From contig JAFVBZ010000051.1 in assembly GCA_017479645.1 (NCBI GenBank), positions 1 to 40,449 on the forward strand: a DNA stretch of 40,449 bases. Direction: 5' to 3'. The notes beneath the pieces are model-generated. The model searched no databases. It saw nothing but the letters and a program-made list of their open reading frames with translations, and had not been told where the DNA came from. This document shows, piece by piece, positions 8,182-16,342 of this stretch (its first letter is position 1; the number at the start of each line of letters is the position of its first letter). The position numbers were made by a program, and so were the translations under genes. This DNA is from Ruminiclostridium sp. Lineage in GTDB: Bacteria; Bacillota; Clostridia; Oscillospirales; Ruminococcaceae.

Positions 8182-8437
8182 AGAAAGAGGGAAACAGAGA
8201 AAAACAGAAGTAAACAGGCGAGTGAAGCGGCTTGACCGACCGAATAACGTTCAGATGTCTGTCAATGTCCTCCTTAAAGCCGGAACAACCCACCGGCTCA
8301 GTCAATGTCATTACCACGGTGTCCTCCCTTAACGGAAAAGCCGCTTCCCGCTTTTATATAAAAAACAGAAATATACCCTCCTTACCCCTTTCGCACGGCC
8401 TCAGTCAACGGCACAAAGACTGCGGCCGTTTATTTTT
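8182..8437 (+). ncRNA. Candidate small RNA with CCTCCTT motifs
   Basis: No credible ORF is present, yet the stretch has its own promoter and intrinsic terminator. A purine-rich 5' leader of about 36 bases is followed by a long-range stem GAAGCGGCTT (8224-8233) with AAGCCGCTTC (8338-8347), extended by GCG/CGC and followed by TTTT, which may be a first 3' end near 8355. Inside is a hairpin AGCCGG/CCGGCT (8278-8298). Two copies of GTCAATGTC (8261, 8301) and three C/U-rich motifs TGTCCTCCTTAA (8266), TGTCCTCCCTTAA (8320) and CCCTCCTTA (8376) resemble the anti-Shine-Dalgarno sequence. This suggests an RNA that pairs with ribosome binding sites. It does not look like SRP RNA, RNase P RNA or tmRNA. 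A known Rfam class not recognised by me remains possible. Confidence 0.65.
8395..8437 (+). terminator. Intrinsic terminator of candidate small RNA
   Basis: ACGGCC-TCAGTC pairs with GACTG-C-GGCCGT around an 11-base loop and is followed by TTTATTTTT. Confidence 0.8.
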
Positions 8438-8475
8438 GCATTCCTGCACATTCGGGAGAAAATTTTGTATGAATA

Positions 8476-8504
8476 TTGCATTTTTCCGGCGGTTATGGTA
8501 TAAT
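8476..8504 (+). promoter_or_regulatory. Promoter of phosphoglucomutase gene
   Basis: TTGCAT (8476-8481), 17 bases, TATAAT (8499-8504), with TGG directly before the -10. Confidence 0.75.
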
Positions 8505-8591
8505 AGAAATAATCGGTAAGCAACCGCTTATATCGGGTATTATGGCACCAAATGCCGTTGCCGGCTTTTCCCGGCGGAAAGGATAATTAAT

Positions 8592-10310
8592 ATGGACATC
8601 AATGCACTTTACCAGCTCTGGCTCGAAAAAGCAGTAAAAGACCCCGACCTCAAAAAGGAACTCGAATCCGTAAAGGGCAATACCGAAGAGATAAACGACA
8701 GATTCTACCGCGAACTTGAATTCGGTACAGGCGGTCTTCGCGGCGTTATCGGTGCCGGAACCAACCGCATGAACTACTATACAGTATGCAAGGCTACACA
8801 GGGTCTCGCTTCTTACCTTATGAAGATAAAGCCCGAGGGCGCCGCTGTTGCAGTTTCCTATGACAGCCGCATAAAGTCCGATTATTTTGCCGAATCCGTA
8901 GCAGGAGTCCTCTCCGCAAACGGCATACGCGTCTTTATCTATAAAGAGCTTATGCCTACGCCTATGCTTTCGTGGGCAGTAAGATATCACGGCTGTGATG
9001 CCGGTGTTATGGTGACCGCATCTCACAACCCCGCTAAATACAACGGATACAAGGTTTACGGATCCGACGGCTGCCAGCTCACTATCGACGCTGCGAACGC
9101 CGTACTCGCCGAGATCAACAAGACAGACGTATTTGAGGGGATCAGATCGATCTCCCTTGAAGAGGGCATCAAGAGCGGTCTTATCAAGTACATCGACGAC
9201 AAGTGCATCGATGACTATATGGCAGAAGTAAGAAAGCAGTCCCTCCACCCCGATATCTGCGCAAGCGCAGGGCTCAAAGTTGTATATACACCTCTTAACG
9301 GTACAGGAAACAAGCCTGTCCGCCGTATCCTCAAAGAGATCGGCATAAAGGAAGTCGTTGTTGTTCCGGAGCAGGAAAATCCCGACGGCAACTTCACCAC
9401 CTGCCCGTATCCGAACCCCGAATTCAAGGAAGCTCTCCAGAAAGGTCTTGAACTTTGCGCAAAGGAAAAGCCGGATCTTCTTCTTGCTACCGACCCCGAC
9501 TGCGACCGTGTGGGCATAGCTGTCCCCGACGGTGACGACTACGCGCTGTTCTCCGGTAATGAGACAGGCTGTCTGCTTCTCGACTACGTTGCACGCGAGA
9601 GAACAGCACTCGGTACGATGCCGAAGAACCCTGTTGCGGTAAAGACGATCGTTACTACCGATCTTACCCGCGCTATTGCCAAGAAGTACGGCATTGAGCT
9701 TATCGAAGTTCTCACCGGCTTCAAGTTCATCGGCGAGCAAATAGGATTCCTTGAGAAGAAGGGCGAGACTGACCGCTATATCTTTGGTTTTGAAGAGAGC
9801 TACGGCTATCTTGCAGGCGGTTATGTACGCGACAAGGACGCTGTCGTAGCATCTATGCTCATCTGCGAAATGGCTGCATTCTACCGCGCACAGGGCATTT
9901 CCCTTATCGAAGCAAGAAAGAGAATGTACGAGGAGTACGGCTGCTACTGCAACAAGCTTGACAACTTCGCTTTTGAGGGCGCAAGCGGTATGGCGAAGAT
10001 GCAGGAGATAATGACAAGCATACGCACCAATATCCCGAAGGACATCGCAGGCACAAAGGTCATAGCTTTTGCCGATTATGAGGCAAGCGAAAAGACCGAC
10101 ATTGTGACGGGTGCAAAGACAAAGATAGATCTTCCGAAGTCGAACGTTATCACGCTCTATCTTGAGGACAGCGCAACACTCGTTATCCGTCCTTCCGGCA
10201 CAGAACCCAAGATCAAGATCTACTACACCACTGTCGGCAAGTCCAACGATGAAGCTGCCGCTCTCCAGGCAAAGTACGCAGAAGCTTTCACAAAACTGGT
10301 AAAAGATTAA
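8592..10310 (+). CDS. pgcA: Alpha-phosphoglucomutase / phosphomannomutase
   Basis: A 572-residue member of the alpha-D-phosphohexomutase family that interconverts glucose-1-phosphate and glucose-6-phosphate. The length and the opening ELEFGTGGLRGVIG match the PgcA-type enzymes of Firmicutes. The active-site phosphoserine is Ser144 in VTASHNP; the metal loop is DPDCDR at 301-306; the sugar loop is GFEESYGYL near 401; the phosphate-binding loop is RPSGTEPKIK near 532. All four are intact. It joins central metabolism to UDP-glucose, glycogen and cell-surface glycan synthesis. It has its own promoter and an AAAGGA ribosome binding site; the next gene starts 33 bases after it. Confidence 0.95.
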   Translation: MDINALYQLWLEKAVKDPDLKKELESVKGNTEEINDRFYRELEFGTGGLRGVIGAGTNRMNYYTVCKATQGLASYLMKIKPEGAAVAVSYDSRIKSDYFAESVAGVLSANGIRVFIYKELMPTPMLSWAVRYHGCDAGVMVTASHNPAKYNGYKVYGSDGCQLTIDAANAVLAEINKTDVFEGIRSISLEEGIKSGLIKYIDDKCIDDYMAEVRKQSLHPDICASAGLKVVYTPLNGTGNKPVRRILKEIGIKEVVVVPEQENPDGNFTTCPYPNPEFKEALQKGLELCAKEKPDLLLATDPDCDRVGIAVPDGDDYALFSGNETGCLLLDYVARERTALGTMPKNPVAVKTIVTTDLTRAIAKKYGIELIEVLTGFKFIGEQIGFLEKKGETDRYIFGFEESYGYLAGGYVRDKDAVVASMLICEMAAFYRAQGISLIEARKRMYEEYGCYCNKLDNFAFEGASGMAKMQEIMTSIRTNIPKDIAGTKVIAFADYEASEKTDIVTGAKTKIDLPKSNVITLYLEDSATLVIRPSGTEPKIKIYYTTVGKSNDEAAALQAKYAEAFTKLVKD

Positions 10311-10343
10311 AAAAGGACGCGATCGTCGGAAAAGGGAGGCAGT

Positions 10344-10616
10344 ATGGCTGGCTTCGGGATAGCGGCATTGGGACTGACTGCAGCAATAGTTCTGAAATAT
10401 ATGCCGATACTGATAATTATTGCAGTCATCGGTTCGGCTGGGCTTGTATTACTGCCAATAGCGCTGATACGCAGGACAAATGCCGGGCGCGAAGGACGGA
10501 TCATACCGAAGAAAATGTATGTGATGAGCCTTACATTTATTGCCTTACCGCAGGCGGTCATAACTGTTTTTCTGTGGGTTTACGCTATTTTCCTGCTTAA
10601 TCAATATACCGGCTGA
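10344..10616 (+). CDS. Small membrane protein, function unknown
   Basis: A 90-residue protein with hydrophobic segments at about 5-20, 22-42 and 62-84, and a basic loop (RRTNAGREGRIIPKK) between the second and third. A good ribosome binding site (GGGAGG, seven bases before ATG) and a terminator right after the stop support it as real. No family is recognised. It lies 33 bases downstream of pgcA and is probably cotranscribed. Confidence 0.7.
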   Translation: MAGFGIAALGLTAAIVLKYMPILIIIAVIGSAGLVLLPIALIRRTNAGREGRIIPKKMYVMSLTFIALPQAVITVFLWVYAIFLLNQYTG

Positions 10617-10628
10617 AGTATAATAAAA

Positions 10629-10668
10629 CAACCGCTGAGTGCTAACACATTCAGCGGTTGTTTGTTTT
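10629..10668. terminator. Bidirectional intrinsic terminator
   Basis: CAACCGCTGA pairs perfectly with TCAGCGGTTG around a 12-base loop. TTTGTTTT follows on the plus strand and TTTTATT on the minus strand, serving the convergent genes on both sides. Confidence 0.85.
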
Positions 10669-10687
10669 ATGAAGTAAGTTTCTGATC

Positions 10688-10793
10688 TCCGTATTACGGT
10701 CATTGGGTCCAGCGTCACGCTGGCGCGATCCAGCCGCGCAGGCTGGTCCCGTCCGGAAGGACAAGGCGCGTCAGCGCTGCAGCACAGTCTCTC
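10688..10793 (-). repeat. Gene-end repeat family 1, copy at GH74 gene
   Basis: Read on the minus strand it begins at the TAA stop of the GH74 gene with GAGAGACTGTGCTGC, then GCCTTGTCCTTCCGGAC, hairpins CAGCCtgcgCGGCTG and CAGCGtgaCGCTG, and ends ACCGTAATACGGA. The order of parts is the same as the copy after ypeB, but the hairpin sequences differ. Confidence 0.8.
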
Positions 10794-13037
10794 TTACTTT
10801 CTGATCCTTCCCATGATGATACCGCGGCCGTTGGTGCCGAAATAGATCTGACCGTAGGTGCGCAGGTCTGCTGCGAGAGAACCGCCGATAGCGCCGAACT
10901 GGTGGCTGTCATCGTTTATGCGCTCCCAGGTGTCGCCGCTGTCCAGCGAACGCCATACCCCGGCAACATCGTCATTCGTGCCTATCGCATACAGCGTCAT
11001 AGGGCTGTTTTCGTCTTTTGCCGCTCCTATGGCAAACGCTTTCGCGGACTGTATGTTCTTGCGCTGGAGCGTTCCCTTGCCGCAGTCGGTGAGCAGGTAA
11101 ACACCGCCCATAGCCGTGTTCAGCCATACATCGCCCTCCTTTTCGGGGCTCGCTGTGGGAATGCAGCCGTCCGGTATGAACTGATCCGAATTCGAGAAAG
11201 TCTTGCCGCCGTCCGATGTCACATACATTCCCGTTCCCGTGTAAACGTACAGGATATCCTCGTTGAAGCAGTCCGCTGCCATTTTCGGGCTCGCAAACGC
11301 CTTTTCAAAGCGCTCCCATGTGTCGCCGTCGTCCTTCGTGTAGTATATCGCCGCAGCCGATGTGTTCGTCCAGTAGATGATATTGCCGTTGCAGCTAACC
11401 TCAACCGTTCCGCAGTCGCCGCCCACATCTTTCGGCTTCTTTACATCTTTCCATGTCTCGCCGCCGTCACGGGTTATTGAAATCGGGAGATTTCCTTCGC
11501 CTGTTCTCGCCGCAACTTCCGGAGCATTATACGCACAAGCTATGCTCAGTGTCTTTGTCATAAAACCGTTCCCGTTCATGTGGGACGGAGCCTTGTCAAC
11601 ATCGCGGTGAGTGAATCCGTCAATATCCCACATTCCCGAGTAAAGCCGTATCTCGTCAGAGTTCGCCGCCTTTACCACGTTCACCGCGGTCTCTTCAAGC
11701 CCCTCGCACTTCACCTCCACATTTATCGTCTCCTTGCCCCATTCGGTAAGGTTCGTGGTGTGGAAGATCGTTGCGCCGGTACCGTACATTATCTCGTTGC
11801 TGTCAAACGGGTTTATTTCAATATCGCCCATCATCCAGCCGAGCATAGCGTTCCCTCTGCCCCAGTCAAGCCACGGTGCAGCCGAGTAGTCAAGGCTGAA
11901 CAGGCGCTCGGTATCATCGGCTCCGCCGAATATGCCCTCCCATGTCGCTCCTCCGTCGGTGGAGCGGAAGATGTTGTCGTCCTCGTTAGCCTTATATCTG
12001 CCCATTGAGCTGACATACAGCGTGTCCGGATCCTTGGGGTCTATCGCGATATCGCCCCAGCCGTGTCCCGTGTCGTCAGGCGTGATGTCAGTCCATTCTC
12101 CGGTAACAGAATTATACTTCCTTATCGCTCCCTTTATAGGTCTGTAAGGGTTGGCTTCGCCGGTAAATGCAAAATAAACATTCTCGCCCTGCACATATAT
12201 ATGCGATGCAAGGAAAGACTTCGGCGCGCCTTCAAGCACTTCCCATGTCTCGCCCGCGTCATGCGTCACATACATCACCCTGTCGCCAGTGCCGACATAA
12301 ATCGTCCTGCAGGGTTCTCCGTCTGCCGAAGAAGCCGGATCAAACGCGATCGCCGTAACTCCGAAGGTGTAGCCGTCCTCGGAATAGCCCTTGCCGTCCG
12401 TGGGGAAGCTTGCCACCTTCGTGAAGGAAGCGCCGCTGTCACGGCTCACCCAAAGCCCGTCGTGACGGGAGCCGAGATACAGCACCGAGCTGTCATGGGG
12501 GTCAAGTTCAAGGCGGTTCGCCTGTCTGTGGGGCTCGTTTCCGCCCATATTGAATTCAAGGGGCGTTATGTTCCAGTGGTCGCCGTAATCATCGGAGCAG
12601 AGCACCGCAGCTTCCATATTGCTGTACATTCCCACCAGCGCATAGACTTTGTTCGGGGATTTCGCGTCCGTCGCTACGCCCTCGATGCCGTAGTAGCTGT
12701 AATGGTCGTTGCCGAACATATCGGTAAGCGGCTTCCACTTCCCGCCGGTGTTCTTATCCATCCGGTAAAGGCCGCCGATATCCGTCTTGGCATATACCAG
12801 CCCCTCTTCACCCTTGTTATAGATTATACCCGTAGTATATCCGCCGCCTACGATCTGAACGTTTCCCCATTCGTACTCGGCAGCCGCGCCGGAAAGCTCC
12901 GGCTCCTCTGTTTCGGCAGACTGTTCTGTTCCGCCGTTATCCTGCGTATCTGCGGGCGCCGGGCTTTCCGTATTCCCGCCGCAGCCCGACATCACCATTG
13001 CCGCTGCAAGCAGCGCCGCCAGCGTTCTTTTCTTCAT
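10794..13037 (-). CDS. GH74 xyloglucanase lipoprotein
   Basis: A 747-residue secreted enzyme of glycoside hydrolase family 74, which cleaves xyloglucan. The start at 13037 (MKKRTLAALL) has AAAGGAG six bases upstream; a longer ORF extends back over the upstream gene and is rejected. MSGCGG gives a lipobox with Cys19, so the enzyme should be tethered to the outer face of the membrane. A Glu/Pro/Ser linker follows to about residue 53. The GH74 opening WGNVQIVGGGYTTGIIY and KTDIGGLYR (Asp86) hold one catalytic Asp; MMGDIEINPFDSN holds the other. At least seven Asp-box (S/TxDxGxTW) motifs, such as STDGGATW and TRDGGETW, fit the double seven-bladed beta-propeller. No dockerin or carbohydrate-binding module is attached, unlike many cellulosomal GH74s. 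It starts 11 bases after the ThyX-like gene and is probably cotranscribed. Confidence 0.92.
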   Translation of the reverse strand: MKKRTLAALLAAAMVMSGCGGNTESPAPADTQDNGGTEQSAETEEPELSGAAAEYEWGNVQIVGGGYTTGIIYNKGEEGLVYAKTDIGGLYRMDKNTGGKWKPLTDMFGNDHYSYYGIEGVATDAKSPNKVYALVGMYSNMEAAVLCSDDYGDHWNITPLEFNMGGNEPHRQANRLELDPHDSSVLYLGSRHDGLWVSRDSGASFTKVASFPTDGKGYSEDGYTFGVTAIAFDPASSADGEPCRTIYVGTGDRVMYVTHDAGETWEVLEGAPKSFLASHIYVQGENVYFAFTGEANPYRPIKGAIRKYNSVTGEWTDITPDDTGHGWGDIAIDPKDPDTLYVSSMGRYKANEDDNIFRSTDGGATWEGIFGGADDTERLFSLDYSAAPWLDWGRGNAMLGWMMGDIEINPFDSNEIMYGTGATIFHTTNLTEWGKETINVEVKCEGLEETAVNVVKAANSDEIRLYSGMWDIDGFTHRDVDKAPSHMNGNGFMTKTLSIACAYNAPEVAARTGEGNLPISITRDGGETWKDVKKPKDVGGDCGTVEVSCNGNIIYWTNTSAAAIYYTKDDGDTWERFEKAFASPKMAADCFNEDILYVYTGTGMYVTSDGGKTFSNSDQFIPDGCIPTASPEKEGDVWLNTAMGGVYLLTDCGKGTLQRKNIQSAKAFAIGAAKDENSPMTLYAIGTNDDVAGVWRSLDSGDTWERINDDSHQFGAIGGSLAADLRTYGQIYFGTNGRGIIMGRIRK

Positions 13038-13048
13038 AAGCATCTCCT

Positions 13049-13633
13049 TTACTTGTCGGTTCCGGGTTCTTTCTGCTTTCCTACGATAAGTTCCTTCGCA
13101 TAGGGCAGCTTCTCTATCTCCTTGCAGAACTCTCTCCATTCCGGGAGCCTGTGGTTCTTCCGCTGTGAATAGATAGTTTTCAGCGCGCGGTAGTTGGTCG
13201 TAAGGCGCGCGGTAAGCTCAAATCCGCAGGGGTTGCTGTACAGCAGCCGCAAATAGTCCTCCGGATCCTGTGTCTCGTTGTACCTGTCTTTCAGCTCGTT
13301 CATTATCTCTATCATGCGCGGATCGACGTACTTGCAGTACTGCTTCGAGAGATCGAATTTAGCTATGCGGTGCATTGTTGACTGGCTGGAAACGAACTCG
13401 AGGAAGCGGTATCTTTCGGCTTCTGTCCATGCCTTTACCGTGAAAGTAAGGTCGAATGCGACGCGTATGCCGGTCATGAACTGGTCGTGACCTTCGCCCT
13501 TGCCGGACTGAGCAAGCTTTACTATACGCTCCGTAATATCTCCGTTCACCGCGTCGGTATCGACTGCCATGGGGTATTTGCTTGCCTTGAAGCTCTCTTC
13601 GAGGTCATATACTTTGATGTTTTCAAGCTTCAT
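13049..13633 (-). CDS. Degenerate ThyX-like (flavin-dependent thymidylate synthase fold) protein
   Basis: A 194-residue protein that looks like a divergent member of the ThyX superfamily. Around residues 60-100, FDLTFTVKAWTEAERYRFLE and SQSTMHRIAKFDLSKQY line up with the ThyX block containing RHRxxS...RY, but the signature reads MHRIAK: the first Arg is Met87 and the active-site Ser is Lys92. Near residues 146-166, TNYRALKTIYSQRKNHRLPEW resembles the ThyX TVNARSL...LRxxxHAQWE block and keeps an Arg (158). Loss of the signature suggests it does not make dTMP. It could be a nucleotide- or flavin-binding relative of unknown job. The ribosome binding site is GAAGGAG. It is followed after 11 bases by the GH74 gene. 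The ThyX assignment is my alignment by eye. Confidence 0.6.
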   Translation of the reverse strand: MKLENIKVYDLEESFKASKYPMAVDTDAVNGDITERIVKLAQSGKGEGHDQFMTGIRVAFDLTFTVKAWTEAERYRFLEFVSSQSTMHRIAKFDLSKQYCKYVDPRMIEIMNELKDRYNETQDPEDYLRLLYSNPCGFELTARLTTNYRALKTIYSQRKNHRLPEWREFCKEIEKLPYAKELIVGKQKEPGTDK

Positions 13634-13654
13634 TTTTATTCTCCTTCTACAAAT

Positions 13655-13720
13655 TTCCCCCGCCGTAAAGCGGGGGAATTATTATTTACATTGATCTTTT
13701 TCGGAGACCCCGTGATCTCC
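13655..13720 (-). other. Two hairpins between lysC and the ThyX-like gene
   Basis: CCCCCGC/GCGGGGG with a six-base loop and CGGAGA/TCTCCG lie in the 103-base gap. Neither is followed by a T-run on the minus strand, so they look like processing or pausing structures rather than terminators. Confidence 0.4.
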
Positions 13721-13736
13721 GCGGAACGTTCCCGGC

Positions 13737-15053
13737 TTATTCCTGCAGCATAAACATATCATAGATAACACGGATAGCTTCTTCAAAATCCTCTTCCCTG
13801 ATACCGATGATGATATTAAGCTCGGAGGAGCCCTGGTCGATCATCTTGATATTGATGTTGGCGTGGGAGAGAGCCGCGAAGATACGGGTAGCAGTACCCT
13901 TCGTCGCCTTCATTCCGCGTCCTACGACAGCTATCAGCGCAAGTCCTTCCTCGACTTCGATATGGTTCGGGTCCGATACTTCCTTTACGCGCTCAACAAA
14001 GTTCGGGTGAGCCTTGAGGTCATCGCTGTCGATGATGAGCGTCATCGTGTCGATTCCGGTCGGGATATGCTCAAAGTTTATCTTCTCAACGTCCATAAGG
14101 GTGAGTATGCGGCGGAGGAATCCTATCTCGCCGTTCATCTCGTCCTTTTCTATTGCTACGGCACTGAAATTCTTCTTGCCGGCGATACCTGTGATTATAT
14201 GCTCATTCTTGCCCTCGGGTGCTTCCGGAACGATCATCGTTCCCTTTGCCGACGGGTCATTTGTGTTCTTGATGTTGATCGGGATCTTCGCGTTTCTTAC
14301 CGGGAAGATAGCGTCCTGGTGCAGTACCGTCGCACCCATATAAGAAAGCTCGCGGAGCTCTCTGTATGTGATAACGTCGATGAACTGGGGATCCTTTACG
14401 ATACGCGGATCCGCAACGGCAAATCCCGGTACGTCCGTCCAGTTCTCGTAAAGCTCGGCACCGATAGCCTTTGCAACTACCGAGCCGGTGAAGTCGCTTC
14501 CGCCGCGGGAGAAAGTGCGGATAGAGCCGTCGGGATTGGCGCCGTAGAATCCGGGGATAACTGCGCAGTCATAGCCCTCAAGGATAGAAGCAAGCGTTGC
14601 ATCGGTAAGCTCCGCGTCAAATTCGCCGTTGGGCTTGAAGAAGATGCCCTTTGCAGCGTCAACGAAGTTGAAGCCGAGGTAGTTCGCAAGGATAATGCCG
14701 TTGAGGTACTCTCCGCGGCTTGCGGCATAGTCTCTGCCCGCACGCCTGGTGAAGTTGTCGGTGATCTCCTCGTATTCGCGGTCAAGCGAGATAGTGAGTC
14801 CGAGATCGGAAATGATGCCGTTGTAGCGCTCCGCGATCGGGAGGAATGCCGCTACCGCGTTTGCTCCTGCGCAAACATCGTCGTAGCACTTATACAGCAT
14901 ATCCGTTACCTTTGTGTCATCGGAGAAGCGCTTTCCGGGTGCGCTTGGAACCACATATCTGCGTTCCTTGTCGCTTCTGATTATCTCTGCGACTTTGCGG
15001 AACTGGTTTGCATCGGCGAGCGAGCTTCCTCCGAATTTTACTACTTTTGCCAT
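13737..15053 (-). CDS. lysC: Aspartate kinase
   Basis: A 438-residue monofunctional aspartokinase, the first step from aspartate to lysine, threonine and methionine. The N-terminal VVKFGGSSLAD is the kinase signature, with the amino-acid kinase fold to about residue 280. Two C-terminal ACT domains follow (about 295-355 and 370-430), the usual site of feedback inhibition. It resembles the longer aspartokinase III / YclM type rather than the short alpha-beta type. The ribosome binding site is GAAAGGAAC. It starts 26 bases after the HD-GYP gene and is probably in its transcript. I found no lysine riboswitch before it. Confidence 0.94.
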   Translation of the reverse strand: MAKVVKFGGSSLADANQFRKVAEIIRSDKERRYVVPSAPGKRFSDDTKVTDMLYKCYDDVCAGANAVAAFLPIAERYNGIISDLGLTISLDREYEEITDNFTRRAGRDYAASRGEYLNGIILANYLGFNFVDAAKGIFFKPNGEFDAELTDATLASILEGYDCAVIPGFYGANPDGSIRTFSRGGSDFTGSVVAKAIGAELYENWTDVPGFAVADPRIVKDPQFIDVITYRELRELSYMGATVLHQDAIFPVRNAKIPINIKNTNDPSAKGTMIVPEAPEGKNEHIITGIAGKKNFSAVAIEKDEMNGEIGFLRRILTLMDVEKINFEHIPTGIDTMTLIIDSDDLKAHPNFVERVKEVSDPNHIEVEEGLALIAVVGRGMKATKGTATRIFAALSHANINIKMIDQGSSELNIIIGIREEDFEEAIRVIYDMFMLQE

Positions 15054-15079
15054 TGTCTGTTGTTCCTTTCTATATATGT

Positions 15080-16183
15080 TTACTCATTTATACCGTCTTT
15101 ATCCAGCGACTTTATTGACAGCGTAAGGTACTTGAAATTGTTGTAGAGGTCTATCACTTCGTCGCCCTCGCCCTCGTCCGTAAGTCTTATCACCGGGCGC
15201 AGTACATTGGAGTTGTTGCTTATGACCACGGCGTGTCTGCCGTCGCTCAGTATCACCTTTTCGCCTACCGGATACGGCGCGAATGCGTTAAGGAACGCGG
15301 TGATTATATCGTAGTCAAAGTGGGTGTTTGCACCGCCCATCATGAACTCCTCGGCTTCGGCAACGCTCCACGGCTGGCGGTAGGGTCTGTTGGAAGTCAG
15401 AGCGTCATATACATCGGCGACTGTGATTATCCTTGCAAGATAGGTTATCTGCTCGCCTTTAAGACCGAGCGGATAGCCTGTGCCGTCGAACTTTTCATGG
15501 TGCATCAGCACGGCGTTCATTATCTCTTCCGAATATCCGCCGTTTTTGCGGAGAAGGATATAGCCGTTCTGGGGGTGCTTTTTTATAGCGGTGAACTCAT
15601 CATCGGTGAGCCGTCCGGGCTTTCTTATTATGTCGATATCTATGGTACGCTTGCCGATATCATGCAGGAGCGCCGCCTCACACAGATCGCGCATCTTGCT
15701 GCGCGGGAGATCAAGGCTTTTTCCTATTGTGACTGACATCATCGCCACACGCAGGCAGTGCTTGTATGTATAGTCGTCGTAAGACTGGAGCTGGTGCATT
15801 TTGAGCAGAATGTTGTCATCGGCGTACAGACTTGTTATAAGGTCATTTGCGACGTTGGAGATCTGTTTTGAAGCTTCTTTCGTGAATTCTTTCAGCGGCT
15901 TTTCATCGTCCGAGCCAAAGACATCTTTCAGCGTACTGAGCGACTGATGGATATCTATTTCGGCGCGCATCTCCGCGGAAATGGTGGAAGCGCTGAAATT
16001 CTTTCTGATAAGCACCTCGCCGACGTTGTAGCGCTCTTTGAGGTTGAAGATCATAACGCTGTCGAGGGTAGTTCCCTTGAGGAGAAGCACTCTGTCGGTA
16101 CCGGGCTCGATGACGTTATCGGCTGTGACCATACCGGACTCAAGTTCCTCGACTTTGATCTTCATGGAAGAAGATTCTGCCAT
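15080..16183 (-). CDS. HD-GYP domain c-di-GMP phosphodiesterase
   Basis: A 367-residue cytoplasmic protein. The start at 16183 (MAESSSMKIKV) has AAAGGAG nine bases upstream. The N-terminal about 140 residues are a DUF3391-like or unassigned regulatory region. The HD-GYP domain has HDIGKR, KHPQNGYILLRK and HHEKFDGTGYP with metal-ligand histidines intact, then ARIITVADVYDALTSNRPYR. Family knowledge: HD-GYP proteins hydrolyse c-di-GMP to pGpG/GMP, so it is a plausible counterpart to the GGDEF protein at 2.4-3.5 kb. No signal peptide or receiver domain is seen. Its promoter is GTGACA-17-TATAAT. Confidence 0.92.
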   Translation of the reverse strand: MAESSSMKIKVEELESGMVTADNVIEPGTDRVLLLKGTTLDSVMIFNLKERYNVGEVLIRKNFSASTISAEMRAEIDIHQSLSTLKDVFGSDDEKPLKEFTKEASKQISNVANDLITSLYADDNILLKMHQLQSYDDYTYKHCLRVAMMSVTIGKSLDLPRSKMRDLCEAALLHDIGKRTIDIDIIRKPGRLTDDEFTAIKKHPQNGYILLRKNGGYSEEIMNAVLMHHEKFDGTGYPLGLKGEQITYLARIITVADVYDALTSNRPYRQPWSVAEAEEFMMGGANTHFDYDIITAFLNAFAPYPVGEKVILSDGRHAVVISNNSNVLRPVIRLTDEGEGDEVIDLYNNFKYLTLSIKSLDKDGINE

Positions 16184-16221
16184 TAACGACACTCCTTTCC
16201 TGCGAAATATCAACACACTTC

Positions 16222-16250
16222 ATTATATCATATTTTTTTTGTTTTGTCAC
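16222..16250 (-). promoter_or_regulatory. Promoter of HD-GYP/lysC run
   Basis: On the minus strand GTGACA (16245-16250), 17 bases, TATAAT (16222-16227). Confidence 0.7.
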
Positions 16251-16282
16251 CTGTTTTCGCATAAATTTTTTCACGTCCTTGC

Positions 16283-16328
16283 AAAAAAAATGCCGTTCCT
16301 TCCGGCAACACTGCCTCAGGGAACGGCT
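16283..16328 (-). terminator. Intrinsic terminator after Nudix gene
   Basis: GCCGTTCC...GGAACGGC with an inner GCC..GGC step, followed by eight T on the minus strand. Confidence 0.88.
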
Positions 16329-16342
16329 GAACGGGCGGGTAC

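Noticed and set aside
8182-8437. 6S RNA, SRP RNA, RNase P RNA or tmRNA
   Set aside because: The unpaired 36-base leader and lack of the conserved cores of these RNAs argue against each, though only by eye.
8493-9740. Long minus-strand open frame opposite the phosphoglucomutase gene
   Set aside because: Antisense shadow; the plus-strand product has all four family motifs.
13038-13139. N-terminal extension of the GH74 open frame
   Set aside because: It overlaps the upstream gene and lacks a ribosome binding site; the lipoprotein signal starts at 13037.
15054-15079. Lysine riboswitch before lysC
   Set aside because: Only 26 bases separate it from the HD-GYP gene, too short for an L-box.
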